64,000 nucleotides of DNA from Prorocentrum cordatum (GCA_963575745.1 CAUYUJ010019379.1:33599-97598), one strand, 5' to 3'; shown: positions 1 through 14,751, counted from the stretch's first letter. Notes: generated by a model from the letters alone, not told the origin. Made by a program: numbers and translations.

Positions 1-360
1 CGAAATGGCCACGTGCCACAATGTGGGCAACAGGGGGGGGGGATCGGCGCATTCGTGCCGCCGTCTTGAAGCGCTCACCGATGTCAGCCTGTTGGAATGG
101 GCCCATACCTTCCCCTGGGCAGCAAAGCCAACTCAATTGCATCGCCCGCTGAGGGGTGTGCCGAAATGGGGCGGCGGTGGTATGCGGACCCTGGCATTTG
201 GGCCTTAGTTGGAGCTCCCTATGTGGCCACGAAGCGTGCGAGAGGTGCGCCGAACTGGGGCGGCGGCGGCGGCATGCGGTCTCCGGCATCTATCTGGGCC
301 TTAGTTGGAGCTCCATGTGGGGCCACGACGCGTGTGAGGAGGGTGCCGACGTGGGGATGC
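1..360 (+). repeat. Minisatellite M1 (about 85-90 bp), plus orientation
   Basis: About four degenerate units of the type GCCACGAAGCGTGCGAGAGG ... GGAGCTCC. The same family recurs inverted at 14,270-14,670 and direct at 57,010-57,600. It continues into a (GAG)n tract at 378-570. Confidence 0.8.
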
Positions 361-691
361 GGAGGGCAGATAAGGCCGGAGGAGGAGGAGGAGGAGGAGG
401 AGGAGGAGGCGGAGGAGGAGGAGGAGGAGGAGGGGAAGGAGGGAGGAGGAGGAGAAGGAGAGAGGAAAGGGGAGGAGGAGGGGGATGGTAGGAGGGGGAG
501 AGGAGGGGGAGGAGGGGGAGGAGGAGGAGGAGGAGGAGGAAGAGGAGGAGGAGGAGGAGGGGAGGAGGAGAGGAGGACGGGGAGGAGGGGCCCCACATGG
601 CCGGCGCAGGTTCTAAAGGCCCATGCCCTTGAAATTCTACGCAGCCACATGCAACGAGCGAAGCAACGAACACACAATGTAGCCAAATCAC

Positions 692-955
692 CTAGGAGGT
701 AGCTCAGACACGTCATCGCGTAGTACCACAGGTAGGCAACTTTCTGGACGCCTGCAAGAATCCTCGATTCCACCGGGTCGCGGTGAAGTAACGATTCCAC
801 AGCGACGGCAATGTTCGCGAGAACGCATCTGCGCGCGATAGAGCCCAGCTGTGTGCCCACCCCTGCGTACTTGACCCGCGGCTGGATGCACGCGCTGAGC
901 AGTGAGCTGGCAGCCTTGTTGGGCATGTCGTGGAGGCCCAGCGGGCGACCATCAC
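692..955 (-). CDS. Unidentified internal exon (88 codons)
   Basis: This is an open, GC3-rich stretch encoding a segment with DMPNKAASSLLSACIQPRVK and VQKVAYLWYYAMTCLSYLL. The acceptor (AATAG|GTGAT) and donor (CCTAG|GTGAT) are both phase 1 and share the same GTGAT sequence. Residue use looks protein-like, with a hydrophobic C-terminal helix, but I do not recognise a family. It follows the transporter exons on the same strand and could belong to that gene's 3' side or to another gene. It does not resemble the known DASS C-terminus. Confidence 0.4.
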
Positions 956-1703
956 CTATTTTACGGTAGAGCGACCTGCATCGGGGCCATCTCCGAAGCC
1001 GCCCACCACGCCCCTGGGTAATGATACACACAGAGACACCCCGAGGCAGGCCTGCATGGACTTCCCCAAGGTTAGCGAAGGGAGGACATCCATGAGCGCA
1101 GGACGCCTCTCTCCTGTCACCTTGAGCGCGGTGAAGACAGCAGCAGATCCCTGGTTCATGGTTGAGAGCGGGGCAGAGCATCACGAGAGCCATCGGCATC
1201 TGCATCCCTGCTGACACAGTCGGACCTAGGACAGCAAAACATCCCCCAAGAACACGAGACCCTCCGCCGGCCCAAGGGCCCAAGGGTATCCTCCCCCAGA
1301 ACGCACAAGAACTTCCAACGAGCCAGGCAAACATCAGGGTACCCTCCCCGAGCCGACCTCGATCTTCTACCTCGGTCCGGCCCTGCACCGACGACCACTC
1401 GCCCGAGCGAGAGGAGAGCCCGGCCGCCGCAGCGCGCCCCCGCAGCAGCTGCCGAGCCGACGGCGCCCACGAAGGCCGCCCTGCGACGAAAGGCCCGCGG
1501 CAGCGTCGGCCTCGCGGGCCCCGGGCCTCGCAGACAACTTGGGCTCCGCCGCCCGCCCGCGACGACGGCCGAGCCGAGCCGCGCGGCGGGGGCGCCCCGC
1601 CCAGCGGCCCCGACGGGGCGCGGCCGGCGGCCAAGGCCTCGCCCCCCACCGCGCCGAGCCGGCGCCGCGCGGCACGGCGCCGCGCGGCCGCGGCCTGGCG
1701 CAG
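956..1703. other. GC-rich stretch, nothing certain
   Basis: Directly upstream (minus) of the 88-codon exon. A short frame at about 1,159-1,040 (FTALKVTGERRPALMDVLPS) is mildly protein-like. 1,360-1,700 is extremely GC-rich with open frames on both strands. Confidence 0.4.
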
Positions 1704-1711
1704 GGCTGGGC

Positions 1712-1904
1712 TTATGTCGGGCGTGTCCCCCTACAAGGGGGATTTTCGACGACAAGTAAAAAAGTGCCCACAAATAATCAAAAAATAATGCAAAAATAAT
1801 CTGGGGACTATTCTTTGAGTATTTTTTGGCCTTTTGGGGGCATTTCTGGGGTCTTCTTTATTTTTCGTCGAAAATCCCCCTGTAGGGGGACAGGCCCGAC
1901 ATGA
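1712..1904. mobile_element. MITE family B (8-bp target duplication), copy 1
   Basis: A 193-bp element starting TTATGTCGGGCGTGTCCCCC and ending with the inverted match ...CAGGCCCGACATGA. Arms are about 35 bp; the middle is AT-rich and noncoding. GGCTGGGC flanks it at 1,704-1,711 and 1,905-1,912, an exact 8-bp target-site duplication. That length is typical of hAT-type transposases. Confidence 0.92.
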
Positions 1905-2302
1905 GGCTGGGCAGGGGGCGGGCCACGGCTGCAGCAGCGCTCCCGCACGCCGACGCACGGCTGCCGTCAACGCGCGGCCCCACGGCATGGCGGTATTGAC
2001 GGGCCGACCCTTGCCGTCGGGCTCGGCAGGGAGGACGCCCCGCCCAGCGGTCCCGGTCCCTTTACCTGGCTCGAGCCGGAGCAGGTCGTGATGGCGTAGG
2101 ATCTGCCCTGGAGCGCGGCACGTCGCGAGGCTGGAACCGCGGCGGAAGGCTGACCACGGTGTCGTCCGCTGGCAGCGGCGAGGCGGGGTCCAGTGCTGCC
2201 TGTCGGATCGCTCGTCGAGGTGGGCTCGTCGGAATGCCACGCGCCGTCGGCGCCCCGGGAGCAGGGTGCCCCTCCCCCCGAGCCGGAGCGACGATACCTC
2301 GC

Positions 2303-2423
2303 CATCGCTCGGACGTCCATTCCCTGTGTTTTTTTCGGTTTCGTGCGTGGCTTCTTCGCCAAATTATCAAGGATGCTCCTCGATGGTCCTCGCCGAAGGA
2401 AAAATGCACACGTCCGAGCGATG
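2303..2423 (+). mobile_element. MITE family A, copy 1
   Basis: A 121-bp element with terminal inverted repeats CATCGCTCGGACGT / ACGTCCGAGCGATG. The interior has a T-rich stretch and a conserved ATCAAGGATGCTCCTCGATG. GATACC occurs on both sides a few bases out, which looks like a target-site duplication. Seven more copies or fragments occur in the window, all in the same orientation. Confidence 0.85.
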
Positions 2424-4265
2424 CCAAGATACCGAGGGAGGGCGCGTCAGCATGGGCGGCGGCGGCGGACGTCGGCACGGACGGCGGCCGCAGGGCGCCC
2501 GCCCGCAGGGCCAGCGTCGAGGCAGTGGAGGTTCACTGCCCACTGAGAGGAGGTCGGGCGTTGGCGAGACTGGATTCAGTGGGACCTCTGGGCGCGAATT
2601 CATCATGAATTCGCGCCCGACGATCCTGGGAAAGCCACTTCTTAGAGATAGGGCCCACGCCTTCTAAGAAGTAGCCTCCCTCTAAGAAGCCCTCCCCCCT
2701 CCCCCCAACCCCTTGTGCGCCTCCCCATTAGATGGGGAGGCGATGGATGGGGGCGGGGGAGAAAGATGCCCTTTTCGGGCCCTGAAGGTCCCCTCTTGGG
2801 TCCCTAAAGGGCCCCTTCAGGGGCCCTAAAGGGCCGCTTTTCTGCAGCCCTCGCTGCCCCCCCATGTATCGCCCACCCATTCATTCGCGCCCAAGACCTG
2901 GTTTACTGATGCGTACCTGAGCACGACACACCACGCCCCGACCCACTCAACGGAACTGCAGCCCCCGAAGAAACACCAGCTGCGGGTCCCAGTCACTGAC
3001 CAGCTCTCCACAATCGGGGTCCTGGCTACATCCGACAGTGGAGGGGGAAGCCCAGGTCGGGAGGGAGACGGAACATGGAGGCGGGGACGTCCCACCAGCG
3101 GGCAGCTCTCGAAGCAGCGGGGGGCGGCCCAGTGGGGGGGGGGGCGCGAGGCGCAGAGGGTGACGAACGAGCAACACACACACCCATACCCGTAGGGGGG
3201 TCGTTGAGAGGAGGACTGGCTATGGGTATGGGTGAGGGTTGTCGGACCCTGGGGAACGCTCCCGTTCGAGCGGGGACCCCTATCCGACAACACGCACCCA
3301 TAGCCCTCTCCGACCCCCCTATGGGTATGGGTGTGTGTTGTTGGTTCGTCAGAGGGGGAAGGGCGTGCAGGCAGCGGGGGACGAGGAGCCCCAGGAGCCC
3401 CCTGCCTATCCCTTCGCTTCTTCTCCCGTGTGCTGCCCGCTTGCCTGAGCCCTGACGCGTGGGCTTCTGCGTGCTGGCGTGCTCGGAGGCGTGTCCCTCT
3501 GTTAAAGGGGCCCCAGGACACACAAATAAGTACACACAAATCAACATATTCCCCATAGTTTCCCATGTTTTCTGGGTTTCTGTCTTCCCCCCCACTTCCC
3601 ATATTTTCCCATATTCTCCGGGGAGTCGACGATTCATTGTGTCTGTGTGTTTTTTGTCCCTCCTGATCTGTGTGCGCATGCAGCTTCTAAGGCGTGCGGT
3701 CGGGAGGCCACCACGTGCAGTCCAGTGCAGATGACTGGGCCAAGGCACGCTGAAGGACAATGTGCTGGAAGGGCGACTCGTCGCAAGGCACGCGCGGCTA
3801 CTGTCGTTCCTGCCGCTTCCCAAGTCCCGTCCGTCTGCACCAGCATCAACAGGAACGGCTGAGGCCAATGTTTACCCAAGTGTCGCCAGCCCATGAGACT
3901 GCACTGGCCAGCAAGGAATTCAAACTCCCCAGACATCCGACGCCTGGGTTTGTCGATACGCTGCTTTCTGGAACGATCGATCCCATATGTTTTTTTACGG
4001 TGTTCGCGCTGTGGGTTGTGTCTGAACCGAGAAAATCCTAAGAGGCCCCAAATAAAAAAAAACAGCCCTTGTGATCAATTCCCCACGCAGCAAACCAGGG
4101 AAACGCGTCTTCATCGATCCCCCCTCATCCTTCCCCTTCCCTTTCCTCTTCGCCTTTCCCTTCCCCCACTATTCCAGCCTCATTCGTCTGTCCTCCTCCG
4201 TTCTCTCCTCTCTCATCTGTCTCCCCTGTTCGTCCCTCCCTGTTCAGCATAAAAAGCACGCCCTC
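2424..4265. other. Intergenic or intronic, dispersed repeats
   Basis: 2,630-2,830 has CTTCTAAGAAG and GGGCCCTNAAGG short repeats. Family F is at 3,162-3,350. 3,480-3,660 (ending GGAGTCGACGATTCATTGTG) recurs at 18,310-18,480. 3,740-4,265 has no recognisable content, and I could not find the next transporter exon here. Confidence 0.5.
3162..3350. mobile_element. TIR family F, compact copy
   Basis: A 189-bp element with ends GACGAACGAGCAACACACAC and the inverse GTGTGTTGTTGGTTCGTC. The arms also share CCCATACCCGTAGGGGGGTC / GACCCCCCTATGGGTATGGG, about 45 bp in all. A second inner inverted pair (GGTTGTCGGACC / TCCGACAACAC) lies inside. Confidence 0.85.
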
Positions 4266-4384
4266 CTGGAAGAGGGCAGACACGTGCGCCACCTGCGAGG
4301 CGAAAGCGTAGTGCACGAGCCAGTACGCGACCACTATGACGAAGAAGGCAGACACGCCGCCCAGACCGGCGGCGGTGATCAGTC
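4266..4384 (-). CDS. DASS/SLC13-like plastid dicarboxylate translocator, exon E
   Basis: This 119-nt exon enters in phase 1. It encodes LITAAGLGGVSAFF, a hydrophobic helix, and HYAFASQVAHVSALF. The HYxFAS...H..AL motif is a hallmark of the DASS family near the second substrate- and sodium-binding half. The acceptor is CCGAG|GACTG. The end at CTCTTCCAG|GAGGG (GA donor) is the likeliest of two options. The alternative is a GC donor four bases later. The remaining C-terminal exons, with the usual N-x-x-G--HY-G motif, are not seen between 1 and 4,265 and probably lie outside the window. Confidence 0.88.
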
Positions 4385-5564
4385 CTCGGGGACCGATAGG
4401 CCGCGGAGGCGGGCGCGTGTCGGGCCGGCCGGGCGACAGGGGGGGATAGCAAAGGAGGGGTTTGAGAACCAGCTCGCGTAGCCGATTTTTTCCCGGCGCC
4501 TCCCGGCGCCCGAGGCGGCCATGCATCGAGGAATGGGGGGCCCGGCGGCGGGGCCGAAACCAGCTGCACGCAGCAAATTTCGTAACCCCCCCTTTCCCCC
4601 CTGACCTTCCAGAGTGCTAGAAAAGAGCACTCCAGACCTATAGATCTATCTGAACTGCCTCAAACCTCGACAGGAATTGGGACGTCGCCGCCCTGGTGCT
4701 ATTTTTTAGCCCTCCTGGAAAGTCAGGGCCTGTGCCCCCCTTTCGTCCGGCCTGAACGTCTGGGCCCCGAGCTGTCGAGAACGGTCCGGCCCGCAGGTGG
4801 AGGCGCAAGATTGGTGCAAGAGGCGGGCGGAGAACAGAATCGCTTCCGCTGGAGGCCGTCCTGGAGTGCTCGGGGCTCCGCCGTGGTGGCGAAGCGCGGC
4901 GAGAGGGGCAAACGGAAGCCAGAGTCCGAGAATTCTTGACCAGACGCCGGAGCTGAAGTGGAAGGGAGCGGCAGCGGGTATGGGGCCGCCAAGACTCCAT
5001 TCTAATGGGTTCTATGGAGCTGCCAGGTGAGGAGGAGGAGGAGGAGGAGGAGGAGGAGGAGGAGGAGGAGGAGGAGGAGGAGGAGGAGGAGGAAGCGAAG
5101 GACAGGATGCGCGAAGTGGAAAGGACACTGTGAGGTCGAAGCGAGCAACGCGGCGCGGGCCAGGCTGTGGAGGACTCTGGCAGAGGTGGGGGCGGACAGA
5201 GAAGCCCCTTTATCGGGTTTAGACCTCCCTTCTCCCTCCTCCTCCCCCTCCTCTTCCCCCCTCCTCTCTATCCTCCTCTCCTCCCCCCTCTCCTCCCCAC
5301 TCCTGCGCAATTACACGGTCAGGGGACTTCTCGCCGCTCCCCCCGAAGCTGCTGAAAAAAGCAGCCCGGCCCCCTCCGAGTATGGTTTTGTACACACACA
5401 TGATGTGCGCTAGCTGTGTTCGGTTGCGCGTTTTCCAATATGGATTGCGTCCGTCCTTCCAGGGAGGCGATCTCGCTCCATCTTTTAAGCCATTTCCACA
5501 CATCTCGCTCTTCCAGAGCGGCGCTCCTCAACGACCCGCCAAAACGAGCACCCCCAAGACTTCC
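4385..5564. other. Transporter intron 4, 3' part
   Basis: 4,430-4,600 (GGCGGCCATGCATCGAGGAA) is homologous to 18,105-18,260. A (GAG)n tract is at 5,029-5,090. The rest is unassigned. Confidence 0.55.
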
Positions 5565-5765
5565 CAAATGAACACCCTCAAAGACCCCGTGAACACGAGC
5601 ACCCCAAAGTATTTGCTAAATCGAGCACCACCGAATATCCGCCAAAACGAGTACCCCCCAAAGTTCCGCCACAGCGAGCATCCCCTAAGGTCCAGCAGTC
5701 GAACATCTTCGAATGATCCGCCAAAGCGGGCACATCCTAAGGAGCTGCTGCACAACTCACCGTGA
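5565..5765 (+). repeat. Minisatellite of about 30 bp
   Basis: Roughly seven diverged units around CCGCCAAAACGAGCACCCC, in the 4.9-kb transporter intron. Confidence 0.65.
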
Positions 5766-5835
5766 ACCAACTGAATCAATAAAATTATGCTAACGGAGTT
5801 CCCCACATAAAGATGTTACGGGGTTCCATTGCTTC

Positions 5836-7395
5836 TTGTCTGCGCTCTGGTGGGGCCTCCCTGGAGGGGTGGGAGGGGCGCGAAACCTGATGAATAATAT
5901 GGTGTGCGAATACCCTGCCCGCTCAGGCGGGGCCTCCCTGGAGGGGTGGGAGGGGCACGAAACCTGATAAATAACAGGTGATGCGAATACCCTCCTCGCT
6001 CAGGCGGGGCCTCCCTGGAGGGGTGGGAGGGGTGGGGCACGACAACTGATAAATATAACATGGTGTGCGAATACCCGCCCGCTCGGTGGGGCCTCCCTGG
6101 GAGGGGTGGGAGGGGCGCGAAACCTATGATAAAATATGGCGCGCCGAATACCCTTGCCCGCTCTTTGGCGGGGGCCTCCCTGGAGCGGTGGGAGGGGCAC
6201 GAAACCTGATAAATAATATGGTTTGCGAATACTGTCCTCGCTCTGGCGGGGCCTCCCTGGAGGGGTGGGAGGGGCGCGAAACCTAATAAATAATATGGTT
6301 TGCGAATACTGTCCTCGCTCAGGCGGGGCCTCCCTGGAGCGGTGGGAGGGGCACGAAACCTGATAAATACTATGGTTTGCGAATACTGTCCTCGCTCAGG
6401 CGGGGCCTCCCTGGAGCGGTGGGTGCGGGGCACGAAACCTGATAAATAATATGGTGTGCGAATACCCTGCCCGCTCTGGTGGGGCCTCCCTGGAGGGGTG
6501 GGAGGGGCACGAAACCAAATACATAACATGGTGTGCGAATACCCTGCTCGCTCAGGCGGGGCCTCCCTGGAGGGGTGGAAGGGGCACGAAACCTGATAAA
6601 TAACATGGTGTGCGAATACCTTGCTTGCTCAGGCTGGGCCTCCCTGGAGGGGTGGGAGAGGCACGAAATCTTACAAATAACATGGTGTGCGAATGCCCTG
6701 CTCGCTCAGGTGGGGCCTCCCTGGAGGGGTGGGATGGGCAAGATACCTTATACATAACATGGTGTGCGAACACCCTTTCCCGCTCCGGTGGGGCTCCCAG
6801 GAGGGGTGGGATTGGCATTAGGGAACGAAACCTGATAAATAACATGGTGTGCGAATACCCTGCTCGCTCAGGCGGGGCCTCCCTGGAGGGATGGGTGGGG
6901 CAGGACACCTGATAAATATCATGGTGTGCGAATGCCCTGCTCGCTCTGGCGGGGCCTCCCTGGAGGGGTGGGAGGGGGACCAAACCTGATAACTAACATG
7001 GTGTGCGAATACCCTGCTCGCTCAGGCGGGGCCTCCCTGGAGAGGTGGGAGGGGCACGAAACCTGATACATAATATGGTGTGCGAATACCCTGCTCGCTC
7101 AGGCGGGGCCCCCCTGGAGGGGTGGGAAGGGGCACGAAACCTGATAAATAACATGGTGTGCGAATACCCTGCTCGCTCAGGCGGGGCCCCTCTGGAGGGG
7201 TGGGAGGGGCACGAAACCTGATAAATAACACGGTGTGCGAATACCCTGCTCGCTCAGGCGGGGCCTCCCTGGAGGGGCGGGAGGGGCGCGAAACCTGATA
7301 AATAACATGGTGTGCGAATACCCTGCTCGCTCAGGCGGGGCCTCCCTGGAGGGGTGGGAGGGGCACGAAACCTCATAAATAACATGGTGTGAGGA
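5836..7395 (+). repeat. 77-bp minisatellite, about 20 units
   Basis: Units read CGAAACCTGATAAATAACAT, then GGTGTGCGAATACC and GGCGGGGCCTCCCTGGAGGG. The length is about 77 bp, not a multiple of three, so open frames across it rotate and do not indicate a protein. It occupies a third of the transporter's 4.9-kb intron. Confidence 0.95.
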
Positions 7396-7500
7396 AAGGC
7401 ATGGTATGGTATGGGATGGTGGATGCATGGTATGGTATGGTAAGGTATTGTATGGAGTGGCATGGTATTGGTATGGTATGATACAGTATGGGAAGGTGGA
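7396..7500 (+). repeat. TATGG-type short tandem repeat
   Basis: Irregular (GGTAT)n / CATGGTATGG repeats following the 77-bp array. The inverse type (CCATGCTATGCC) recurs around 7,780-7,850. Confidence 0.75.
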
Positions 7501-9271
7501 GGAAGCGGGAGGAGGAGGAGGAGGAGGAGGAGGAGGAGGAGGAGACGACCCGCTATTTTTACGAGAGCCAGGGAGCGCGGGAGGGTCACCCCGCGCGGGT
7601 CACACTTGAGTGGGCAGCTCCAGCTGGCCCAGGCTGCACCCAGACGACTCACTTACCATCGAACGAACCCGGTGCCGTGCCAAGGCATGCGCTGCGGCGT
7701 TGTGTTATGTGCTGCTCTCCGATGCCACGCTTTGCTTTCCAATTCTTTGTGGCGTACTGATTCACCACGCAATGTCACGCCATGCTCTGATATGCTACTC
7801 TCCGTCGTGCTGTTCTATGCCATGCTATGCCATGGCCTACCATGCATCGCATACGTTCTCGGAATCTTTGTCCTGCTCGATATCCGACTACACGAATAGA
7901 GAGGATATCTACGCCATGGTACGGGATGGGAGGGAGGGGCAGGACCTCAGATGTGACGCGAGCGCACCCAGCTTGTCCCCTCTCCTCTCTCCTCTCTCCT
8001 CCCTCCCCCCTTCTCCCTCCCTCCCTCCTTTCTCTCCTTCCTCCTCCTCCCCCCTCCTCTCCTGGACGTGGGTGGCCACCAGGACCCCGCTCCGGGCGCC
8101 AACGACCCGAGAGAAGGCCCGCGGGGGTCTGGCGACGAGTCGCGGACTGCGCCCCCCGGCGGGCTAGTGCCGCCGCCACAACCCGATGGGCTGGACAGTG
8201 TTGCCGCAGACCCAGGCCTTCTCCTCCTCCTCCTCCTCCTCCTCCTCCTCCTCCTCCTCCTCCTCCTCCTCCTCCTCCTCCTGCCGCCGCTACAACCCGA
8301 TGGGCTGGACCGTGTTGCCGCAGACCCAGGCCTTCGACGCAGCGCGCTCTTCCATCAGGCCGCTACCTCGCCCCACCAGGGTACGGGGCCTCACGGCCTC
8401 AGCACCACCCGCCTGGTGAAGGCACCCGAGCGACTCCAGCACAGTCCACCGATCTGAGTCATGCCACGCTGCGCCTCACGGTCGCCAGTCAATCAGCCGA
8501 CCCCGATCGCGGGACTGCTCTCACGATCAGCACTACGACGCTGCATGAATGTGCTACCTGTCTAGTCCAAATCCTGCGTAGCACCCAGGAACAGCCAGGA
8601 CCCCGTCTTGACTGAATCCAAAGAGCACGGACCGCCTGGAATGACAGTCATAAGGCCTTCCGATCGCCTGCTCAACTTGGGGCATCTTCCCAGGCAAGCC
8701 ACCAGGCGTGCCTAGATGCTGACTGCTAGCGCACCAGTGCTAGCATCTCCATGTTCTGAATACGTTGCGAAAACAGCTGGCAACTTTCCCGTAGCTCTAG
8801 TACTGGGCCGCTGCGGGGGATGCCTCAAGCGGCGCGGTGGTTCCCTGAAGTACCGAGGCGCGCATGTCAACGCGCACTTGCAACCGTCGACTGTTTTTGT
8901 TCGGGTGTGCAAGCCTAAGCGCGTTCAGCCGGGGAAGACTGACCGCGACAAGGAGAAGGTGGCTACCCACCCCTGTTCGTAATGTGGCGCCTCTCGCTTT
9001 GTGAGGCAGGCCCGCGCGGGCCTAATAGCCAGCGGGGCTGGACGAACTACTGTCCGAAACGGTGCGATCTCCTATCTCCTCTACTCCCTCTCCTCTCTCT
9101 CCTCTTCTCCTCTACTCCCTCCTCCCTCCCGCCCTCCCTCCTCTCCTCCCTCCTCTCTTTCCTCCTCTCCTCCCTCCTCTCTTTCCTCCTCTCCCCCCTC
9201 CTCCTTCATCCTTCTTCTCCCGCGACGGAGATGGAGCGGAGCCGCTCGGAGGTGGAGGCGCAGCCGGCGTC
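7501..9271. other. Transporter intron 4, 5' part
   Basis: Has (GAG)n at 7,507-7,542 and a 40-bp direct repeat (CCCGATGGGCTGGAC...) at 8,183 and 8,299 around a (CTC)n block. A pyrimidine-rich tract spans 9,070-9,215. 8,430-8,990 shows nothing recognisable. Confidence 0.5.
7888..7985 (-). repeat. Dispersed repeat, inverted copy of 29,119-29,205
   Basis: On the minus strand this reads GCGCTCGCGTCACATCTGAG and CTCCCTCCCATCCCGTACCA, matching the plus strand at 29,119-29,205. The peptide LPLPPIPYHG appears in both, but no longer frame is shared. Confidence 0.75.
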
Positions 9272-9371
9272 CAGTGATCGTCGTGGCCAGCCAGCTGACT
9301 ATCCCCAGGTTGTTCAACATCGATGCCAGGCTGACCAGGAGCGCAAAGTTCACGAACGTGGACCAAGCAGC
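9272..9371 (-). CDS. DASS/SLC13-like plastid dicarboxylate translocator, exon D
   Basis: This 100-nt exon enters in phase 0 and leaves in phase 1. It encodes AAWSTFVNFALLVSLASML followed by NNLGIVSWLATTITG. This corresponds to the AW-T---F--LV-M---L--LG-V-W helix of the DASS family, directly after the WDDC motif of exon C. The acceptor is CTTCAG|GCTGC, preceded by a (CA)n(TA)n tract. The donor is ATCACTG|GACGCC, a GA donor. The codon split by the intron is restored by the next exon, 4.9 kb away. Confidence 0.9.
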
Positions 9372-9414
9372 CTGAAGTACACACATGGGTATCCATACCT
9401 CTACAGGTGTGTAT

Positions 9415-9419
<5 letters not shown>

Positions 9420-9466
<47 letters not shown>
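9420..9466 (+). repeat. (CA)n(TA)n dinucleotide tract
   Basis: Lies about 50 bp upstream (in the sense of transcription) of transporter exon D. A related AT/CA tract is at 10,508-10,600, followed by a CTAGAACC / GGTTCTAG hairpin. Confidence 0.9.
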
Positions 9467-9479
9467 CTCTTCCTATATT

Positions 9480-10800
9480 TTTAATAAGCCGGGGGGCGGG
9501 GGGGGGGCAAAAAAACCCATCATCCCCACCCCACCAAAAAAAACGGACTCCGGGACCTGGGGCTTTGGGGGCCCTCCGGACGGCCTCGAAAGCGGCCACC
9601 GGGGCTCGCAGGGCGTTTTTGCCAAGCCTTCCCAGGTCACCTTACTTTTTGTTAAAATTGGGAAGAGGGGTTATCCTGGGGATTGTCCAAGGGGGTGTCC
9701 GGGTCATCCCGGGGGAAAAAAAATCGGGGGGGGGGCCCAGAGACCCAAGACTGCACAATGAGCGGATCCAAGAGTGACCGGACGTGACCTCATGATGGCC
9801 CAAGAGGCCTCCAGGACGGCCCCAATGACGGCCTCCATTAGCACTCCCAAGAAGGTTCTTCGAATCAAAAATTCATTGATTTTTTGCGGGATTTTGGTGG
9901 TGAATGTTGGGGGTCTCCTCTTTGCGGCTTCCCCGAAGGTCCCACGACGGCGGTCTTCTGGGCGTCCCGAAGCCGCCTGGGAGGCTCCCAAATCGCCCCA
10001 TAACCATCCGAAAGGGCTTCCAGGCAGTCCAAGAGAGCCCCAAAACGGCTCAACACGGGTCCAAGATGGCCCTCAGAGAGCCCCATGGCGGCCCAAGATG
10101 GCCCAAAGACACCCTCCGAAGAATTCCAAATCGTGATTCGGTCGTTCAGGGAGACGGCGGTTGGAGGCAAGGTGGCCCGAGGAAACCCCCGGAGGCCCCC
10201 AGAATACGCCCAGGAGGCCTCCAGAAGGCCTTAAGAAAGCCCGAAACAACTTTTGTGAGGCCCCTAGAGGCTCTCCAAGGAGGAGCCTCCGCAAAAAAGA
10301 GCTGAGAAGGACGGGGAGAATGCGCCGGGCATGGCGAAAATGAGGAACAATAAGCATGGAGGAAGGATAACGAATAACATTATTATAGCGGCGATGCCGG
10401 AAAAGGCAACCAGGAGTTATCGCTAAATTGTCGGCTTGACCTTCCTGCCATTCCGCCTGCATTCCAAACTTCAAGGACCAAGGTGCATGGCGCGAAGCGC
10501 TACTGTAGTCTTGTATATATATATATGTTTATATACACATGTGCACACACGTGTGCATACATATACATATATATATATACATATCGACATATGGACCTAC
10601 ATTTACATACTAGAACCATCGCGCGCGCTTCGCGCGCCGCCAGGTTCTAGCGCAGGCCACGGGGTCGCTGGAAGAGCTTGGACAGCGCTTTCATGCACAA
10701 GCGCGTGACATAATCAGACGCATCCTCACCACCATTATCCTTCCCGCCCCCTACCGTCACACTCCCCCTAATCGGCATACCCATCATCACCTGACTGATA
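9480..10800. other. Transporter intron 3: CCAAGATGGCC-type degenerate repeat
   Basis: 9,775-10,270 is built of loose AAGATGGCCC / AGAGGCCCC words. The same style recurs at 46,480-46,640 and 53,800-53,950. No coding signal is seen. Confidence 0.5.
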
Positions 10801-10803
10801 AGC

Positions 10804-10811
10804 ATGATCAG

Positions 10812-10850
<39 letters not shown>

Positions 10851-11640
10851 CATCATCAGCATCAGCATCAGCATCAGCATCACCATCATCATCATCATCA
10901 TCAGCATCATCATCGTCTTCATCTTCATCATCATCTTCACCATCATCATCATCACCATCAACATCGCCATCATCATCGTCATCGTCGTCATCACCATCAT
11001 CACCATCATTATCAGCTCCATCATCATCAACAGCAGCGGCAACATCATGGGGAACGTCCTTGGCCAAGTGCTGCTAGCCATGCCGTCGCGTCAAACTCGC
11101 ATACCATCATCAGTATTGTCCTCATCATCATCATCATCCGAATCCTCCTCATCCACATCGTCATCCTTATCCGCATCCTCATCCTCATCCTCATCGTCAC
11201 CAGCATCCACATCCTCATCATGATCGTCAGCATCAGCATCATCAGCAGCAGCATCACCATCATCATAATCATCACCACCACCACCACATTCCTCATCATC
11301 CTCATCCTCATCCTCATACTCATCATCATCGTCATCATCAACATCATCATCACAAGCATCATTGTCATCATCCGCATCCTCCTCATCATCAGGATCCTCA
11401 TCCTCATCGTCATCATCCTCATCATCAGCAGCAGCATCAATATCATCATCATCATCTTAATCATCATCACCATCATCACTAATCGTTGTCGTCACCATCA
11501 TCATCAACATCATCAACACAATCGTCAACATCAGCATCAGCAACAGCATCAGCATCATCACCATAAACATCACCATCACCATCACCATCACCCTCATCAT
11601 TACCATCCACATCATCAGCAGCATCAGCCATAACATCAAC
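10804..11640 (+). repeat. (ATC)n/(CAT)n microsatellite
   Basis: An 840-bp tract of CATCAT with interspersed CTC, AGC and ACC. Long Ile-, Met- or Asp-rich frames here are repeat artefacts. Confidence 0.95.
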
Positions 11641-14269
<2,629 letters not shown>

Positions 14270-14670
14270 ACGCGTTCCGTGACCCCATGGGAAGCCCCAC
14301 CTAAGGTCTCAGTGGCGGAACTCGCATGGCATCCCCGCCCCATTTTGGCACACCCCTCACACGTTTCGTGGCCCCATAGGGAGCTCCACCGAAGGAACCA
14401 GTGGCGGAACTCGCATGGCATCCCCGCTCCATTTTGGCACGCCCCTCACACGTTTCGTGGCCCCATAGGGAACTAAGGTCCCAGTGGCGGAACTCGCATG
14501 GCATCGCCGCCCCATTTTGGCACACCCCTCACACGCTTCGTGGCTCAATAGGGAGCACCACCTTCGCCGCCTCCCTGATCGGGAGCTCCACCGAAGGCAC
14601 CAGTGGCGGAATTCGCATGGCCGCGCCGCCGCATTTTGGCACACCCGTCACACGACTCGTGGCCCCACAG
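14270..14670 (-). repeat. Minisatellite M1, inverted array
   Basis: About five units on the minus strand of the M1 family (plus strand CCATTTTGGCACACCCCTCA). Confidence 0.85.
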
Positions 14671-14751
14671 GGCGCGCGGGCGAAGATGATGTTCAATATC
14701 GCGGCATTCACAACTGCACATGGTTGGGTCCTTCGCCGGGCTCGTTGTCGC

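Noticed and set aside
1367-1788. Overlapping Ala/Arg/Pro-rich ORFs
   Set aside because: Very high GC keeps all six frames open. No motif or biased codon use favours one frame.
5816-7652. 77-bp direct repeats as a CRISPR array or a repeat protein
   Set aside because: Units are adjacent without unique spacers, and 77 is not a multiple of three. A nuclear minisatellite explains it.
7775-8179. LPLPPIPYHG peptide shared with 28,955-29,220 as a conserved protein
   Set aside because: The shared DNA is under 100 bp, lies in opposite orientations and its frames do not continue. It is a dispersed repeat.
14270-14670. CCATTTTGGC words resembling the spliced leader
   Set aside because: Only the central ten bases match and they recur in every satellite unit, so this is chance similarity.
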